A DNA stretch of 64,000 nucleotides, taken from the NCBI RefSeq assembly GCF_031764535.1, contig NZ_CP134499.1, forward strand, positions 3,348,001 to 3,412,000, in the 5' to 3' direction. The notes beneath the pieces were generated by a model. It worked only from the letters and a program-made list of their open reading frames with translations, ran no database searches and was not told the DNA's origin. Numbering within the stretch: the stretch's first letter is position 1; each line of letters begins with the position of its first letter. Of the stretch, positions 17,695-28,304 are shown piece after piece. This stretch comes from Pseudomonas sp. SG20056. Its GTDB lineage: Bacteria; Pseudomonadota; Gammaproteobacteria; Pseudomonadales; Pseudomonadaceae. Both the position numbers and the translations under genes were made by a program.

Positions 17695-19305
17695 TCACTT
17701 GATCCAATGTTTGCCCCAGTGAGTGATATCGTAGCTCTGCGCACTACGCGCCACACTCTTCTCGGCCGTGGCAGCCTCGATCTGGTCATCCACCACCTTG
17801 GTGGAGAACGACAACCAGCTGGTCACAAAGGCCATCGCGTCGCCATTGATCTCCAGAGCACGCTGGGCGATGTTGTTCAGGTCATCGCAACTGGCGTGGT
17901 AGCAAGGGTCAAGCGCGATCCCCGCAGTGCCGCCATAAAGGTTGGCCTGCTCTGGCGTCTTCAGCACCTCAGCCCCGGTGAACAAACCACCGAAGGCGAT
18001 GCCGTCGAGGAAGAACTGCGCGTAATCCGAACGGAAGGTGATCTCATCGCCTTCAGAAGGCAGGCCGCGCAGTTTGTAATACTCCTCGAACAGCTTCTCG
18101 ATGGCTGCCGAACCAGGTGGACCTTGCAGACCGAACGCAGAACCGTCGCCGTCATAGATGAAGTAGGCGAAGTTTGGCGAAGCGATCATGTCGAAGTTCA
18201 AGTACGCCTTGATCTTGCTCTTCTGCTCGGCCGGCAGCTGGCTGACATAGTAAGTCGAGCCGACCAACCCTGACTCCTCAGCACCCCACCAGGCGAAGCG
18301 TAGCTTGTTCTTCGGCCGCACTTTCTGCAGCTGCAACGCCAGCTCCAGCAATGCGGCACTGCCTGATGCGTTGTCGTTGATGCCCGCGCCTTCATACACA
18401 GAGTCGAGGTGAGCACCGGCCATCACTACATTGTTGGCATTGCCATGGCGACTCTCGGCGATCAGGTTGAAGGTTTGCGTGCGCTCGCGCACCACGTCAG
18501 CCAGCATGCGCACCTGGGTATCTGGGCTCTGCGCCAGGCCAACGCCGACATCGTAGGTGGCGAAGAACACCGGGACACCGCCGGCATAGCTGTCGCCCAG
18601 AGTAGCGTTGAGCAGGCCCTTGCGGTCCTCGGTGTCGCCCTGGTTGAAGATGATCACCCCTGAGGCACCGGCAGCAGCGGCGTTCTCCGCTTTCAGCTGG
18701 AAGTTACAGGTGCCGCGCTGCAGCAAAGCGATGGAACCGGAGGGGAAGTCGACAAAGTCTTCCGCCTCACAACCACTGCTGGACAGGTTGCCTGCGCCCA
18801 ACGCGATATCCACAGCCGCCACTGGCGCACTGACGTCACCGTCTTCGGTTTGCGACAGGTAGGTGAAATCCACATCCCACTCAAACACTGCCGGCGTAGG
18901 CGCCAGGGCCTGCAGCTCGCCGGGCCCTTGCGGGTAATAGGCGGTGAAGGGGAATGGCTGAACCTCTACACGATAGCCGGCACTTTCCAGAGTGGACTTC
19001 ACGTAGTCGATCGAGCGCTGGTAACCCGGCAACCCTGCAGCCCGATTACCGCCATTGGCGTGGGCAATGTCCTTGAACATCTGCAAGTGAGTGGAGGTGT
19101 TGCTCGCCTGCATACAACGCGGCAACCCCAATGTAGTGCTGTTGAGCAGGCCAAAACGACATTCCAGAGGTCCCAAGCGGGTCGGGCTCCAAAACGCATT
19201 AAACAGTTGGCTACTACTTTTGTTCGATTCTGCGAGCACCTCGCCCGAGATCGCCGCCAGTAGGCTTCCCACTATTAAGCCGCTTTTCACAATCTTGTTA
19301 TGCAT
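17695..19305 (-). CDS. lap: secreted M28 leucine aminopeptidase (PaAP type)
   Basis: A 536-residue secreted zinc aminopeptidase closely resembling the P. aeruginosa PaAP (PA2939), of the same length. Residues 1-25 are a signal peptide. A protease-associated (PA) domain (SIALLQRGTCNFQLKAENAA) is inserted before the M28 catalytic domain. Zinc ligands are visible in GAHLDSV (His near residue 299), GINDNASG, WWGAEESG, YLNFDMI and CYHASCDD. The family removes N-terminal leucine and other residues from peptides outside the cell and, in P. aeruginosa, is exported by the type II (Xcp) system and activated by C-terminal processing. The ATG has GGAGG 5 bases upstream. It is a single gene ending at a strong terminator. 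Confidence 0.95.
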   Translation of the reverse strand: MHNKIVKSGLIVGSLLAAISGEVLAESNKSSSQLFNAFWSPTRLGPLECRFGLLNSTTLGLPRCMQASNTSTHLQMFKDIAHANGGNRAAGLPGYQRSIDYVKSTLESAGYRVEVQPFPFTAYYPQGPGELQALAPTPAVFEWDVDFTYLSQTEDGDVSAPVAAVDIALGAGNLSSSGCEAEDFVDFPSGSIALLQRGTCNFQLKAENAAAAGASGVIIFNQGDTEDRKGLLNATLGDSYAGGVPVFFATYDVGVGLAQSPDTQVRMLADVVRERTQTFNLIAESRHGNANNVVMAGAHLDSVYEGAGINDNASGSAALLELALQLQKVRPKNKLRFAWWGAEESGLVGSTYYVSQLPAEQKSKIKAYLNFDMIASPNFAYFIYDGDGSAFGLQGPPGSAAIEKLFEEYYKLRGLPSEGDEITFRSDYAQFFLDGIAFGGLFTGAEVLKTPEQANLYGGTAGIALDPCYHASCDDLNNIAQRALEINGDAMAFVTSWLSFSTKVVDDQIEAATAEKSVARSAQSYDITHWGKHWIK

Positions 19306-19683
19306 ACTGCCTCCAATCCATATATGGAGCTTTTAGGTGCGGCAGAGCTTGTGACACCGCCGCGATACGTCCCTTTACTGCGTCGTGTGGACGCTACATA
19401 ACCTAGACGTGGATATTCATCTGCGCGAACCGATATCTACAATTTTCTTGAAAATAAGAACTTATCGACGAATATGGGAGCAATTGGCCAGCATCGAACG
19501 TTTTACCAATCTGAAAGCAATAATGAGCGCCAGGACGCGAACGACCCAGGACGCGCCGCTGACGGATGGAGAGAAACCTGTACTCAGGTAAACTCTGCGC
19601 ACATTTTCTAGATCAGCTCCGCGTTGGCCTCGCCAACGCCCAAGGAGCCATCCCCCCTGCGACTGAATTGAAGACCTAGCCCC
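19306..19683. other. 378-base divergent intergenic region (aminopeptidase / ndpA)
   Basis: No open frame here looks genuine. The middle (19390-19540) is richer in A and T than the surroundings and presumably holds both promoters. The best forward candidate is TTGAAA at 19448-19453 with AATATG 17 bases later, which is weak. I see no recognisable operator. Confidence 0.5.
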
Positions 19684-20691
19684 ATGCCGATCCGCCACTG
19701 CATCGTTCACCTGATCGACAAAAAACCTGATGGCACCCCCGCCGTGCTGCATGCTCGCGACACCGAGCTGGCCGCCTCGCAAGCCATCGAAAACATGCTC
19801 GCCGACCTTAACGAGAGCTATAACGCCAAACAGGGCAAGGCCTGGGGTTTTTTCCATGAGGAGTCCGGTGCCTATCCGTTCAGCGGCTGGTTGAAGCACT
19901 ACCTCGACGAAGGTCAGGACTTTGCCGCCTTCAGTCGTCAGGCGGTCGAGCAGCTGCAGAAGCTGATGGAAGAATCCAACCTGTCCACCGGCGGCCATGT
20001 GCTGTTCGCCCACTATCAGCAAGGCATGACCGATTACCTGTCGATCGCCCTGCTGCACCACAGTGAAGGCGTAGCGGTGAACGAGGCGTTGGACGTGACC
20101 GCCGCCAAGCACCTGGACCTGAGCCAGCTGCACCTGGCGGCGCGCATCAACATCTCCGAGTGGCGCAACAACGCCAACTCCAAGCAGTACATCTCCTTTA
20201 TCAAGGGCAAGAACGGCAAGAAGGTCTCGGAGTACTTCCGCGACTTTATCGGCTGCCAAGAAGGCGTCGACGGCCCGGGCGAAACGCGCACCCTGCTGAA
20301 AGCCTTCAGTGACTTCGTGGAAAGTGAAGACCTGCCGGAAGAACAGGCCCGCGAGAAGACCAAGACCTTGGTCAGCTATGCGGCGAACCAGGCCAAACAA
20401 GGCGAGCCCATCACCCTCGATGAGCTATCCGGACTGATCGACGAAGAACGACCCAAGGCCTTCTTTGACCATATCCGCAACAAGGATTACGGCATGGCCC
20501 CGGAATTTCCGGCGGACAAACGCACCCTCAGCCAGTTCCAGCGCTTTACCGGGCGCGCCGAAGGCCTATCAATCAGCTTTGAAGCTCACCTGCTCGGCTC
20601 GAAGATCGAGTACGACGAAAGCACTGACACCCTGGTAATCCGCAATTTGCCGACGCAGCTGACTGATCAGCTTAAGCGCCGCAAAAACTAA
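19684..20691 (+). CDS. ndpA: nucleoid-associated protein NdpA/YejK
   Basis: A 335-residue member of the NdpA (YejK) family of nucleoid-associated proteins, soluble proteins that bind the nucleoid and in E. coli modulate topoisomerase activity. The full family length is present, from [14 protein letters not shown] to the charged C-terminus LKRRKN, with the conserved ISEWRNN and [20 protein letters not shown] blocks in the centre. It is a single gene. Its stop codon touches the first base of an inverted-repeat element that fills the gap to the next gene. Confidence 0.93.
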   Translation: MPIRHCIVHLIDKKPDGTPAVLHARDTELAASQAIENMLADLNESYNAKQGKAWGFFHEESGAYPFSGWLKHYLDEGQDFAAFSRQAVEQLQKLMEESNLSTGGHVLFAHYQQGMTDYLSIALLHHSEGVAVNEALDVTAAKHLDLSQLHLAARINISEWRNNANSKQYISFIKGKNGKKVSEYFRDFIGCQEGVDGPGETRTLLKAFSDFVESEDLPEEQAREKTKTLVSYAANQAKQGEPITLDELSGLIDEERPKAFFDHIRNKDYGMAPEFPADKRTLSQFQRFTGRAEGLSISFEAHLLGSKIEYDESTDTLVIRNLPTQLTDQLKRRKN

Positions 20692-20856
20692 CAGGCCGCT
20701 GAAAAACTACCTACGTTGCCGATGCGGCGTTAAAAACAGGCTCAAAATGCTCATTTACACCAGTAAACTCCGCTTTTTCGCCGCTTTGACCAGCCGGAGG
20801 CTGTTACTACGTAGCGCCTTGCCTCGGCTGCCTCGCCTACGTTTTTAAACGGCCTG
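20692..20856. repeat. dispersed inverted-repeat element, copy A
   Basis: A 165-base element bounded by CAGGCCGCTGAAAAAC (left) and GTTTTTAAACGGCCTG (right), which are imperfect inverted repeats. The core contains GCGTTAAAAACAGGCTCAAA and ATGCTCATTT, shared with copy B at 27151. It begins on the base after the ndpA stop codon and ends 8 bases before the ppk2 ATG. This family looks like a small non-autonomous element common in Pseudomonas. Confidence 0.8.
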
Positions 20857-20864
20857 TCACATCC

Positions 20865-21683
20865 ATGAGCCGCCTGCCGGATAGCCTGCTGGATGCCTGC
20901 CGCTGTAATCCGGCAGCGCCCTTTGCTCAGGACCCGGCGCGCGATTTCGGCCTGGATAAGCAAACGGCCAAACTGGCTCTGACAGAACTGCGCCCCTGGC
21001 TCAACCAGCAACAGCGCATGCTCTGGGCCAACCGGCGTAATGCCCTGCTGCTGATCCTGCAAGGCACCGATTGCTCCGGCAAGGATGGCGTGATTCGCCG
21101 GGTGATCAGCAGCTTCGATCCTCAGGGTCTGCGCATCCACAGTTTTCAGAAGCCCGATGCCTGCGAACAGCGCCATGACTTTCTCTGGCGCTACCAGCGG
21201 CGTTTGCCAGGGCTGGGCCTGCTAGGGGTATTCAACCGCAGTTACTACGAAGGGCTGATCAGCGATCCGCTGGATGGCCTGTGCAGTGCTGCCGAACTCC
21301 CCGCGCGCCAGCAGGCGATTCAGACCTTCGAGACGCAGCTGATCAGCCAGTCGATTCAACCGCTGAAATGCTTTTTGCAGCTATCCCGAGATGAACAAAA
21401 GCACCGCCTGCAAGAGCGCCTGGAAAAACCTCATAAACGCTGGAAGCTGCACAGCAGCGACCTGCAGTCCTACCGCGAATTTGACCTGCGCCAACAGCGC
21501 TGGGCCGAACAGCTAAGCGCCAGCCACAGCGACGCTGCGCCCTGGTATGTGATTCCGGCGGATCATCGCTGGCTGCGCGACTGGCTGGTGGCCAGCCTGC
21601 TGGCCCGCGAACTGGAACGGCTAAAACTGGACTGGCCGGATACCCCGCCGCCGTTCAGTCTGGAAGACTTGCAGCGCTGTTAG
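20865..21683 (+). CDS. polyphosphate kinase 2 family protein
   Basis: A 272-residue PPK2-family enzyme, which transfers phosphate between polyphosphate and nucleotides. Walker A is LQGTDCSGKDG (about residues 65-75). The Walker B region reads LLGVFNRSYYEGL, close to the FNRSHYEDVL of short one-domain PPK2 enzymes. A basic lid segment (LQERLEKPHKRWK) follows. Short PPK2 proteins act on NMPs or NDPs; which applies here cannot be told by eye. There is no Shine-Dalgarno before the ATG, because element A ends only 8 bases upstream. Translation may depend on ndpA read-through or be weak. Confidence 0.88.
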   Translation: MSRLPDSLLDACRCNPAAPFAQDPARDFGLDKQTAKLALTELRPWLNQQQRMLWANRRNALLLILQGTDCSGKDGVIRRVISSFDPQGLRIHSFQKPDACEQRHDFLWRYQRRLPGLGLLGVFNRSYYEGLISDPLDGLCSAAELPARQQAIQTFETQLISQSIQPLKCFLQLSRDEQKHRLQERLEKPHKRWKLHSSDLQSYREFDLRQQRWAEQLSASHSDAAPWYVIPADHRWLRDWLVASLLARELERLKLDWPDTPPPFSLEDLQRC

Positions 21684-21729
21684 CCCACGATTCACCAGCC
21701 CCTCAACCCAACAAGGCAAAGGAACGCCC

Positions 21730-22047
21730 ATGAAGAAAGTCATTCTGCTGCTAAGCGCCCTGGCACTGTTCCAGCACTGGGACACGCTGCAGCGCTGGTT
21801 TCAACCGCCGCTGGCTGATCGACCAGGCGAAGTGGTGTTGTATGCCACGCAATGGTGCGGCTATTGCGCGAAAACCCGTGAGCAACTGGCGCAGGACCAG
21901 ATTGCCTACCGGGAAATCGATATCGAGAAAGACCCAGCCGGCCAGGCGACCTTCAAGGCCCTGGGTGGGCGCGGCGTGCCCTTGCTGGATATCAAGGGCA
22001 CGCTGATTCACGGTTACGATCCGCAGGCGATGCGCGCTGCCTACTGA
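21730..22047 (+). CDS. membrane-anchored glutaredoxin-like protein
   Basis: A 105-residue protein with one short N-terminal hydrophobic segment (residues 3-15, a signal anchor or signal peptide) followed by a glutaredoxin/thioredoxin-fold domain. The active-site motif is WCGYC in VVLYATQWCGYCAKTREQL, and the cis-proline loop is RGVPLLD. The fold carries out thiol-disulfide exchange, and the N-terminal segment suggests the periplasmic side. It follows ppk2 on the same strand after 46 bases and may be co-transcribed with it. Confidence 0.85.
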   Translation: MKKVILLLSALALFQHWDTLQRWFQPPLADRPGEVVLYATQWCGYCAKTREQLAQDQIAYREIDIEKDPAGQATFKALGGRGVPLLDIKGTLIHGYDPQAMRAAY

Positions 22048-22080
22048 CAAGCCAGCGCGCAATAGACCGTAAGCAGGCTC

Positions 22081-23016
22081 TTACAACGCCTTGATGGCAA
22101 AGCCCAGCCGCGGGAAATGCACATGCACGGTACCGGCACGATCATCCTCGCGGCGCAGGATCAGTTCTTCAGCACCGGCGAACACGAGCTCGCCCTCTAC
22201 CGGGTCGACACCGTAATCGGTGGCGGCAATCTGCACCCGCTGACCGACCGTGAGGCCGTTGGGCTCCACGAACGGCTCGTCCGGCAGAGCCGCCGGCGTC
22301 GCCGCACGGGCAATGGCAATAGCGTCTTCTGCACTCAGCGCACTAGACGCACCGTGACCGAAGCCCAGCACGCGGCCGAGCCAGGCGCTGACATTCGGAT
22401 AGGCATCGACCAGCGGCGCGGTCACTGGGGTGCCTTTGAGGAACCACAGACAATGGGCCAGGGAGAAGTCAGCAATCGATGGCTCACCAAACAGGAAGTC
22501 GCCCGCCTCGCGCGCCAGTTGCTGCTCAACCCGCCCCATCAGCGACGGCCAGTTGTGCTTGGCCACCTCCACCGGTACACGCGTGGCGCTACCGCCACTA
22601 AACAGCCCGGCACGGTCGGCGACAAAGGCCTTGATCGCCTCAGGCGGCAGCTTGCCGAAACGCACCGCGACCGACTCTGGCTGAAACACCAGGCTCACCG
22701 CATGCTGAAAAATCTGCGAGTCGACCCACTGAGCAAAACTCGCCGCAACGAACTCCTGGCCCTCAGGGAAGAGCGCAGGGGTTGCTTTCTCCGCGTCCAG
22801 GCGACGCGCAATCAGTGCGGTATCACAGTAGATATCGGCCCCCACCTGCAGCACCGGAGTCTTGCGGTAGCCACCGGTCAGCGCCACTAGATCGGGCTTG
22901 GGCATGATTCGCGGAATATCAACCGAGCGCCAGGACAGCTGCTTGAAACCCAGCATCAGGCGCGCCTTCTCGGCAAACGGTGAGGCATCGTAATGGTGCA
23001 GGATCAACTCGTGCAT
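22081..23016 (-). CDS. glutathione S-transferase family protein with extra C-terminal domain
   Basis: A 311-residue protein whose first 80 residues form a GST N-terminal thioredoxin fold (HHYDASPFAEKARLMLG, then GGYRKTPVLQVGADIYCDT) and whose residues about 90-225 form the helical C-terminal GST domain. About 75 further residues (from ALPDEPFVEPNGL on) are unusual for GSTs and look like a small beta-rich domain (GQRVQIAATDYGVDPVEGEL and on). GSTs conjugate or reduce with glutathione; substrate unknown. GGAG is 7 bases before the ATG. It is a single gene, convergent with the glutaredoxin-like gene. Confidence 0.85.
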   Translation of the reverse strand: MHELILHHYDASPFAEKARLMLGFKQLSWRSVDIPRIMPKPDLVALTGGYRKTPVLQVGADIYCDTALIARRLDAEKATPALFPEGQEFVAASFAQWVDSQIFQHAVSLVFQPESVAVRFGKLPPEAIKAFVADRAGLFSGGSATRVPVEVAKHNWPSLMGRVEQQLAREAGDFLFGEPSIADFSLAHCLWFLKGTPVTAPLVDAYPNVSAWLGRVLGFGHGASSALSAEDAIAIARAATPAALPDEPFVEPNGLTVGQRVQIAATDYGVDPVEGELVFAGAEELILRREDDRAGTVHVHFPRLGFAIKAL

Positions 23017-23082
23017 GGCAGGCTCCGCAAGGGGTCAGGTAAACCAGCAGCTTAACCGCGCTGGCAGCAGCGGCCTACCCGC

Positions 23083-23403
23083 TTAGGCTGATGGTGCGTT
23101 ATCAGTCGCAGCGATAACAGCAGCGGCGACTAGGGTTTCCTTGGCCGCCTTGCTCAGGGCCTTGACCGCGAGTTCCCGGCGCAGCGCCGCGCCTTTGCCG
23201 GCACATGGTTCGATATACACCAAAGCCTGCGCCGGGCTCACGTGGAAAAAGCGCGCACCCTTACCGCTCTGGTGCTTGGCAAAGCGTTTGTGTGGATCAT
23301 CGCTGATGCCGCAGTACAACGCGCCATTGGCCGCCCGCACCAAGTAGACAAACCAGGGCTTGGCGACGGCAGGTGTTTCAGGCACAGAAGAGGAGTCAGG
23401 CAT
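23083..23403 (-). CDS. GIY-YIG nuclease-family protein (UPF0213-like)
   Basis: A 106-residue protein with the GIY-YIG fold: [20 protein letters not shown] (the VYL...YCG pair corresponds to GIY...YIG) followed by [14 protein letters not shown] and a downstream Glu. Family members are small single-domain nucleases related to YhbQ and SLX1, with roles in DNA repair proposed. No Shine-Dalgarno is visible, so the start is the only plausible ATG. An alanine-rich tail ends the protein. It lies between the NTF2-like and GST genes on the same strand. Confidence 0.85.
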   Translation of the reverse strand: MPDSSSVPETPAVAKPWFVYLVRAANGALYCGISDDPHKRFAKHQSGKGARFFHVSPAQALVYIEPCAGKGAALRRELAVKALSKAAKETLVAAAVIAATDNAPSA

Positions 23404-23440
23404 CAGTTAAATCGGCAGGCAATAAGCAAGGTCGCCGAGC

Positions 23441-23911
23441 TTAACGGCTCTTCCGGAACGCCGCCAAACCTTTACCCGCCTGCTGGCGAATGGCGTTTTG
23501 CACAAACGGCGCCCAACCCAGCAGTTGACCTTTAAGGCCGAGCGCCTGACCTGCCCAGCGCCACAGATCGAAGTGATCGCGATGCTCGCTGATTTTGCCG
23601 TCGCGAAAACGGAAGTTGGCCTCGATATGGTTGACCACCTGATTGCCCGTCTGGCTGAAGGTGTAAGTAGCCACCCAGCGCGCACGCCCGGAATGATCAT
23701 CCGCCGCCACGCCATCAAAGATCAGGGAAAAACCCTGGGCCTTGGCACAGAGCATGCGCCACATATCGCCAGCCGCCGCACCACGTAGATCGGTAAAAAC
23801 CGGGTCGCTAAACTGCACATCCTCGCTGTAACAGCTGGACATGGTCTCGGCATCCAACTGCTGGAAGGCTTGGTAGAAACGAGTGATCAGCTCGGCGTTG
23901 GGGTGGGTCAT
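23441..23911 (-). CDS. NTF2-like (SnoaL-type) protein
   Basis: A 156-residue protein of the NTF2-like superfamily, recognisable from LITRFYQAFQQLDAETMSSC then YSEDVQFSDPVFTDLRG, and the later beta strands (SGRARWVATYTFSQTGNQV, HIEANFRFRDGKI). The superfamily includes small isomerases, hydrolases and binding proteins, so no function can be assigned. The start at 23911 (MTHPNAEL, GGAG 9 bases upstream) is preferred over the longer frame from 24007. It is divergent from a GlxA-type regulator across about 120 bases holding a 14-base palindrome. Confidence 0.8.
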   Translation of the reverse strand: MTHPNAELITRFYQAFQQLDAETMSSCYSEDVQFSDPVFTDLRGAAAGDMWRMLCAKAQGFSLIFDGVAADDHSGRARWVATYTFSQTGNQVVNHIEANFRFRDGKISEHRDHFDLWRWAGQALGLKGQLLGWAPFVQNAIRQQAGKGLAAFRKSR

Positions 23912-23981
23912 GGGGCGAACTCCGGTGGGGAACGTGCGAGCAGTATTGTCGTTAAATCGCCGCCGCGCGATTGGCGCAAAA

Positions 23982-23995
23982 GACACACTTGTGTC
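23982..23995. promoter_or_regulatory. candidate operator palindrome
   Basis: GACACA-CT-TGTGTC is a perfect 6-base inverted repeat in the divergent gap between the NTF2-like and GlxA-type regulator genes. It may be the binding site of the adjacent regulator. No other evidence supports it. Confidence 0.3.
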
Positions 23996-24030
23996 AATAA
24001 TCGCCAAATTTCATCGCACCTGAGCACGTC

Positions 24031-24978
24031 ATGCTGAAGATCGCCCTGTACGTCTGCCCGCAAACCGTGTGCTCCAGCCTGAGCATGGCCATGGATGCTT
24101 TTGTGCTGGCCAACCGCCTGGCCGAGCAACGGTTGTTCGAGTTGCAGCGCGTCAGTCTGGATGGGAAGGCGGTTGATCTGAGCTTTGCGCAGATCCAGGT
24201 CGATGGAGACCTGAGCCTGGCCGAGGATGCCGAGCTGATTCTGCTCGCTGCCAGCGGCAGCGCCATCGATACCACCCTGAGCGATAACGCCGCCCTGCTG
24301 CCCTGGCTGGCGCAACGCGCACCCACCCAACAACTGGCCAGTCTGTGCAGCAGCGCCTTTCTGCTGGCCGCTGCCGGTGTGCTCGACGGGCGCCGCGCCA
24401 CCACCCACTGGGCACTGGCCAGCCAGTTCCGCCTGCGCTTCCCGCAGGTCAATCTGCAGATCGAGCAACTGGTCTGTGAAGACGGCCAGTTGCTCAGCTC
24501 CGGCGGCGCACACGCCGGACTCGATTTGTGCCTGCACCTGATCCGCCAGCATGCGGGTGACACGCTGGCGCAGCAGGCAGCCAATACGTTGGTGTTCGAC
24601 AGCCAGCGCGGCCAGCAGTCACGCTTTGCCCCGCTGCTGCCAGCGCCCAGCAAGGATTGCCAGCTCGCGTCCGTGTTGCAGTGGCTACACCGTCATCACA
24701 GCGAAGCCATTGACCTCAACCGCCTGGCCGCTGAAGCCAACTGCTCATCGCGCACTTTGCTGCGCCGTTTCAAGGCCAGCACCGGGCTGACACCCAATGA
24801 CTACCTGCAACGCGTGCGCATCAGCGCCGCGCAGCGCGCCCTGCGCAGCCCGGCGTCGCTGGAGCAGATCGCCGAGCAGGTCGGTTATGCCGACCGCGCC
24901 ACCTTTGCCAAGCTGTTCAAACAGCTCTGCGGGGAAAGCCCAGGGGCGTTTCGCAAGCGCTTACGTCAGGCTCACTGA
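24031..24978 (+). CDS. GlxA-type AraC-family transcriptional regulator
   Basis: A 315-residue regulator with an N-terminal DJ-1/PfpI-like (glutamine-amidotransferase-like) domain (residues 1-190; LASLCSSAFLLAAAGVLDGR is the nucleophile-elbow region) and a C-terminal AraC/XylS DNA-binding domain with two helix-turn-helices (DLNRLAAEANCSSRTLLRRF and LEQIAEQVGYADRATFAKLF). P. aeruginosa ArgR, GbdR and CdhR share this architecture, and such proteins often control nitrogen-compound catabolism. It lies 99 bases upstream of dauB on the same strand, so it could regulate the D-arginine genes or the divergent NTF2-like gene. Confidence 0.9.
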   Translation: MLKIALYVCPQTVCSSLSMAMDAFVLANRLAEQRLFELQRVSLDGKAVDLSFAQIQVDGDLSLAEDAELILLAASGSAIDTTLSDNAALLPWLAQRAPTQQLASLCSSAFLLAAAGVLDGRRATTHWALASQFRLRFPQVNLQIEQLVCEDGQLLSSGGAHAGLDLCLHLIRQHAGDTLAQQAANTLVFDSQRGQQSRFAPLLPAPSKDCQLASVLQWLHRHHSEAIDLNRLAAEANCSSRTLLRRFKASTGLTPNDYLQRVRISAAQRALRSPASLEQIAEQVGYADRATFAKLFKQLCGESPGAFRKRLRQAH

Positions 24979-25077
24979 ACGTCGCCACCGCGTATCAAGA
25001 TGCCGCGTCAGCGCTTGTCGAAAAAGACCATAAAGTCCAAAATGGATTTAATTGTTTAATTCGTTGCGGAGCCGCCC

Positions 25078-27289
<2,212 letters not shown>

Positions 27290-27306
27290 CACCAATAGCT
27301 GCGCGC

Positions 27307-27334
27307 AGCGCCCGAGGATGACGCCTCGGGCGCT
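27307..27334 (+). terminator. intrinsic terminator or attenuator between dauA and dauR
   Basis: An 11-base perfect stem (27307-27317 with 27324-27334, core GCGCCCGAGG), a 6-base loop and a short T run immediately after. It lies 46 bases before the dauR start and should reduce read-through from dauBA. Confidence 0.65.
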
Positions 27335-27379
27335 TTGCGGCACACTCGCAACGCCACCTGAGCCCGAAGAGTTAGCCGC

Positions 27380-28009
27380 ATGACGCCGCCCCGCCCTGCC
27401 CCCGAGCTGGACAACTACCGCACCATCGCCGACGCCATCGCCACGCTGTTCTTCCCCCACGCCGAAGTGGTGCTGCACGACCTGCGCACGCAGAAAGTCG
27501 ACTACATCGCCAACAACATCTCCAAACGGGTGATCGGCGATGACGCAGCGCTGGAAGACATGCTCAGTGGTGAAATCGACGAACGCACCATCGGCCCTTA
27601 CGAAAAGCTCAACTGGGATGGCCAGAAGATTCGTTCGGTCAGCAGCGTGCTGCGCGACGCCGCCGGCACACCCATCGCTGTGCTGTGCATCAACCTGAAT
27701 ATCTCGCTGTTCGAGACCGCCAAGCAGGCGCTGGAACTGTTTCTCTCGTCCAGCAAGCTGGTGCCGCAGCCCGACGCCCTGTTCCGTGACGACTGGCAGG
27801 AGCGCATCAACACCTTCCTGCACAGCTGGCTACGCCAACGCCAGCTGGGCCTCAACCTGCTGACCCGCGAGCACAAACGCGAGCTGGTCGAAGCCCTGCA
27901 TGCCGAAGGCGCCTTCAAAGGCAAAAGCGCCGCCAACTACGTGGCCAACGTGCTGAATATGGGCCGCGCGACGGTGTACAAGCACCTCAAAGAGATCAAG
28001 GGCGACTAA
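27380..28009 (+). CDS. dauR: DauR-type regulator (YheO-like PAS plus HTH)
   Basis: A 209-residue regulator with an N-terminal YheO-like PAS domain (about residues 10-115; AEVVLHDLRTQKVDYIANN, later AVLCINLNIS) and a C-terminal helix-turn-helix (KRELVEALHAEGAFKGKSA, then ATVYKHLKEIKGD). P. aeruginosa DauR has this architecture and represses the dauBAR operon, with relief by D-arginine or D-lysine. Here dauR is 218 bases from dauA, with a repeat element and a hairpin in between, not closely linked as in a compact operon. It may have its own promoter or receive only part of the upstream transcription. Confidence 0.87.
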   Translation: MTPPRPAPELDNYRTIADAIATLFFPHAEVVLHDLRTQKVDYIANNISKRVIGDDAALEDMLSGEIDERTIGPYEKLNWDGQKIRSVSSVLRDAAGTPIAVLCINLNISLFETAKQALELFLSSSKLVPQPDALFRDDWQERINTFLHSWLRQRQLGLNLLTREHKRELVEALHAEGAFKGKSAANYVANVLNMGRATVYKHLKEIKGD

Positions 28010-28012
28010 CAC

Positions 28013-28041
28013 CGGCGGATCAGTGCAACGCTGATCCGCCG
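28013..28041 (+). terminator. hairpin terminator after dauR
   Basis: An 11-base perfect stem (CGGCGGATCAG, 28013-28023 with 28031-28041) and 7-base loop starts three bases past the dauR stop. Only TTAAT follows in place of a strong T run, so termination may be partial. The remaining 260 bases to the next gene show no other structure. Confidence 0.55.
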
Positions 28042-28304
28042 TTAATCCCGCCAGGTAAAGAGCCAACCTGGCAAGTGCGTTGGCGGCTCGCCACACCAGC
28101 TAATTTGTCGCCTCTGCCGCTAAAAAACCTATAGCCCAAGCCCCTACCAAGCCGCCCCGGTGCTTGGCGGGTGGGCACGCTTTTACCTTGCCAGCGACTA
28201 CAAAAATCATAATTTCGCCATTCCTCGGCTCCGAACAGAATGCGGCCAAGCCACACCGTCAGCCGCCATAGAACAACAACGATCGGAATCAGAGGACCCC
28301 TGCC

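Noticed and set aside
24003..24653. minus-strand frames over the GlxA-type regulator
   Set aside because: They are shadows of a well-supported AraC-type gene on the other strand.
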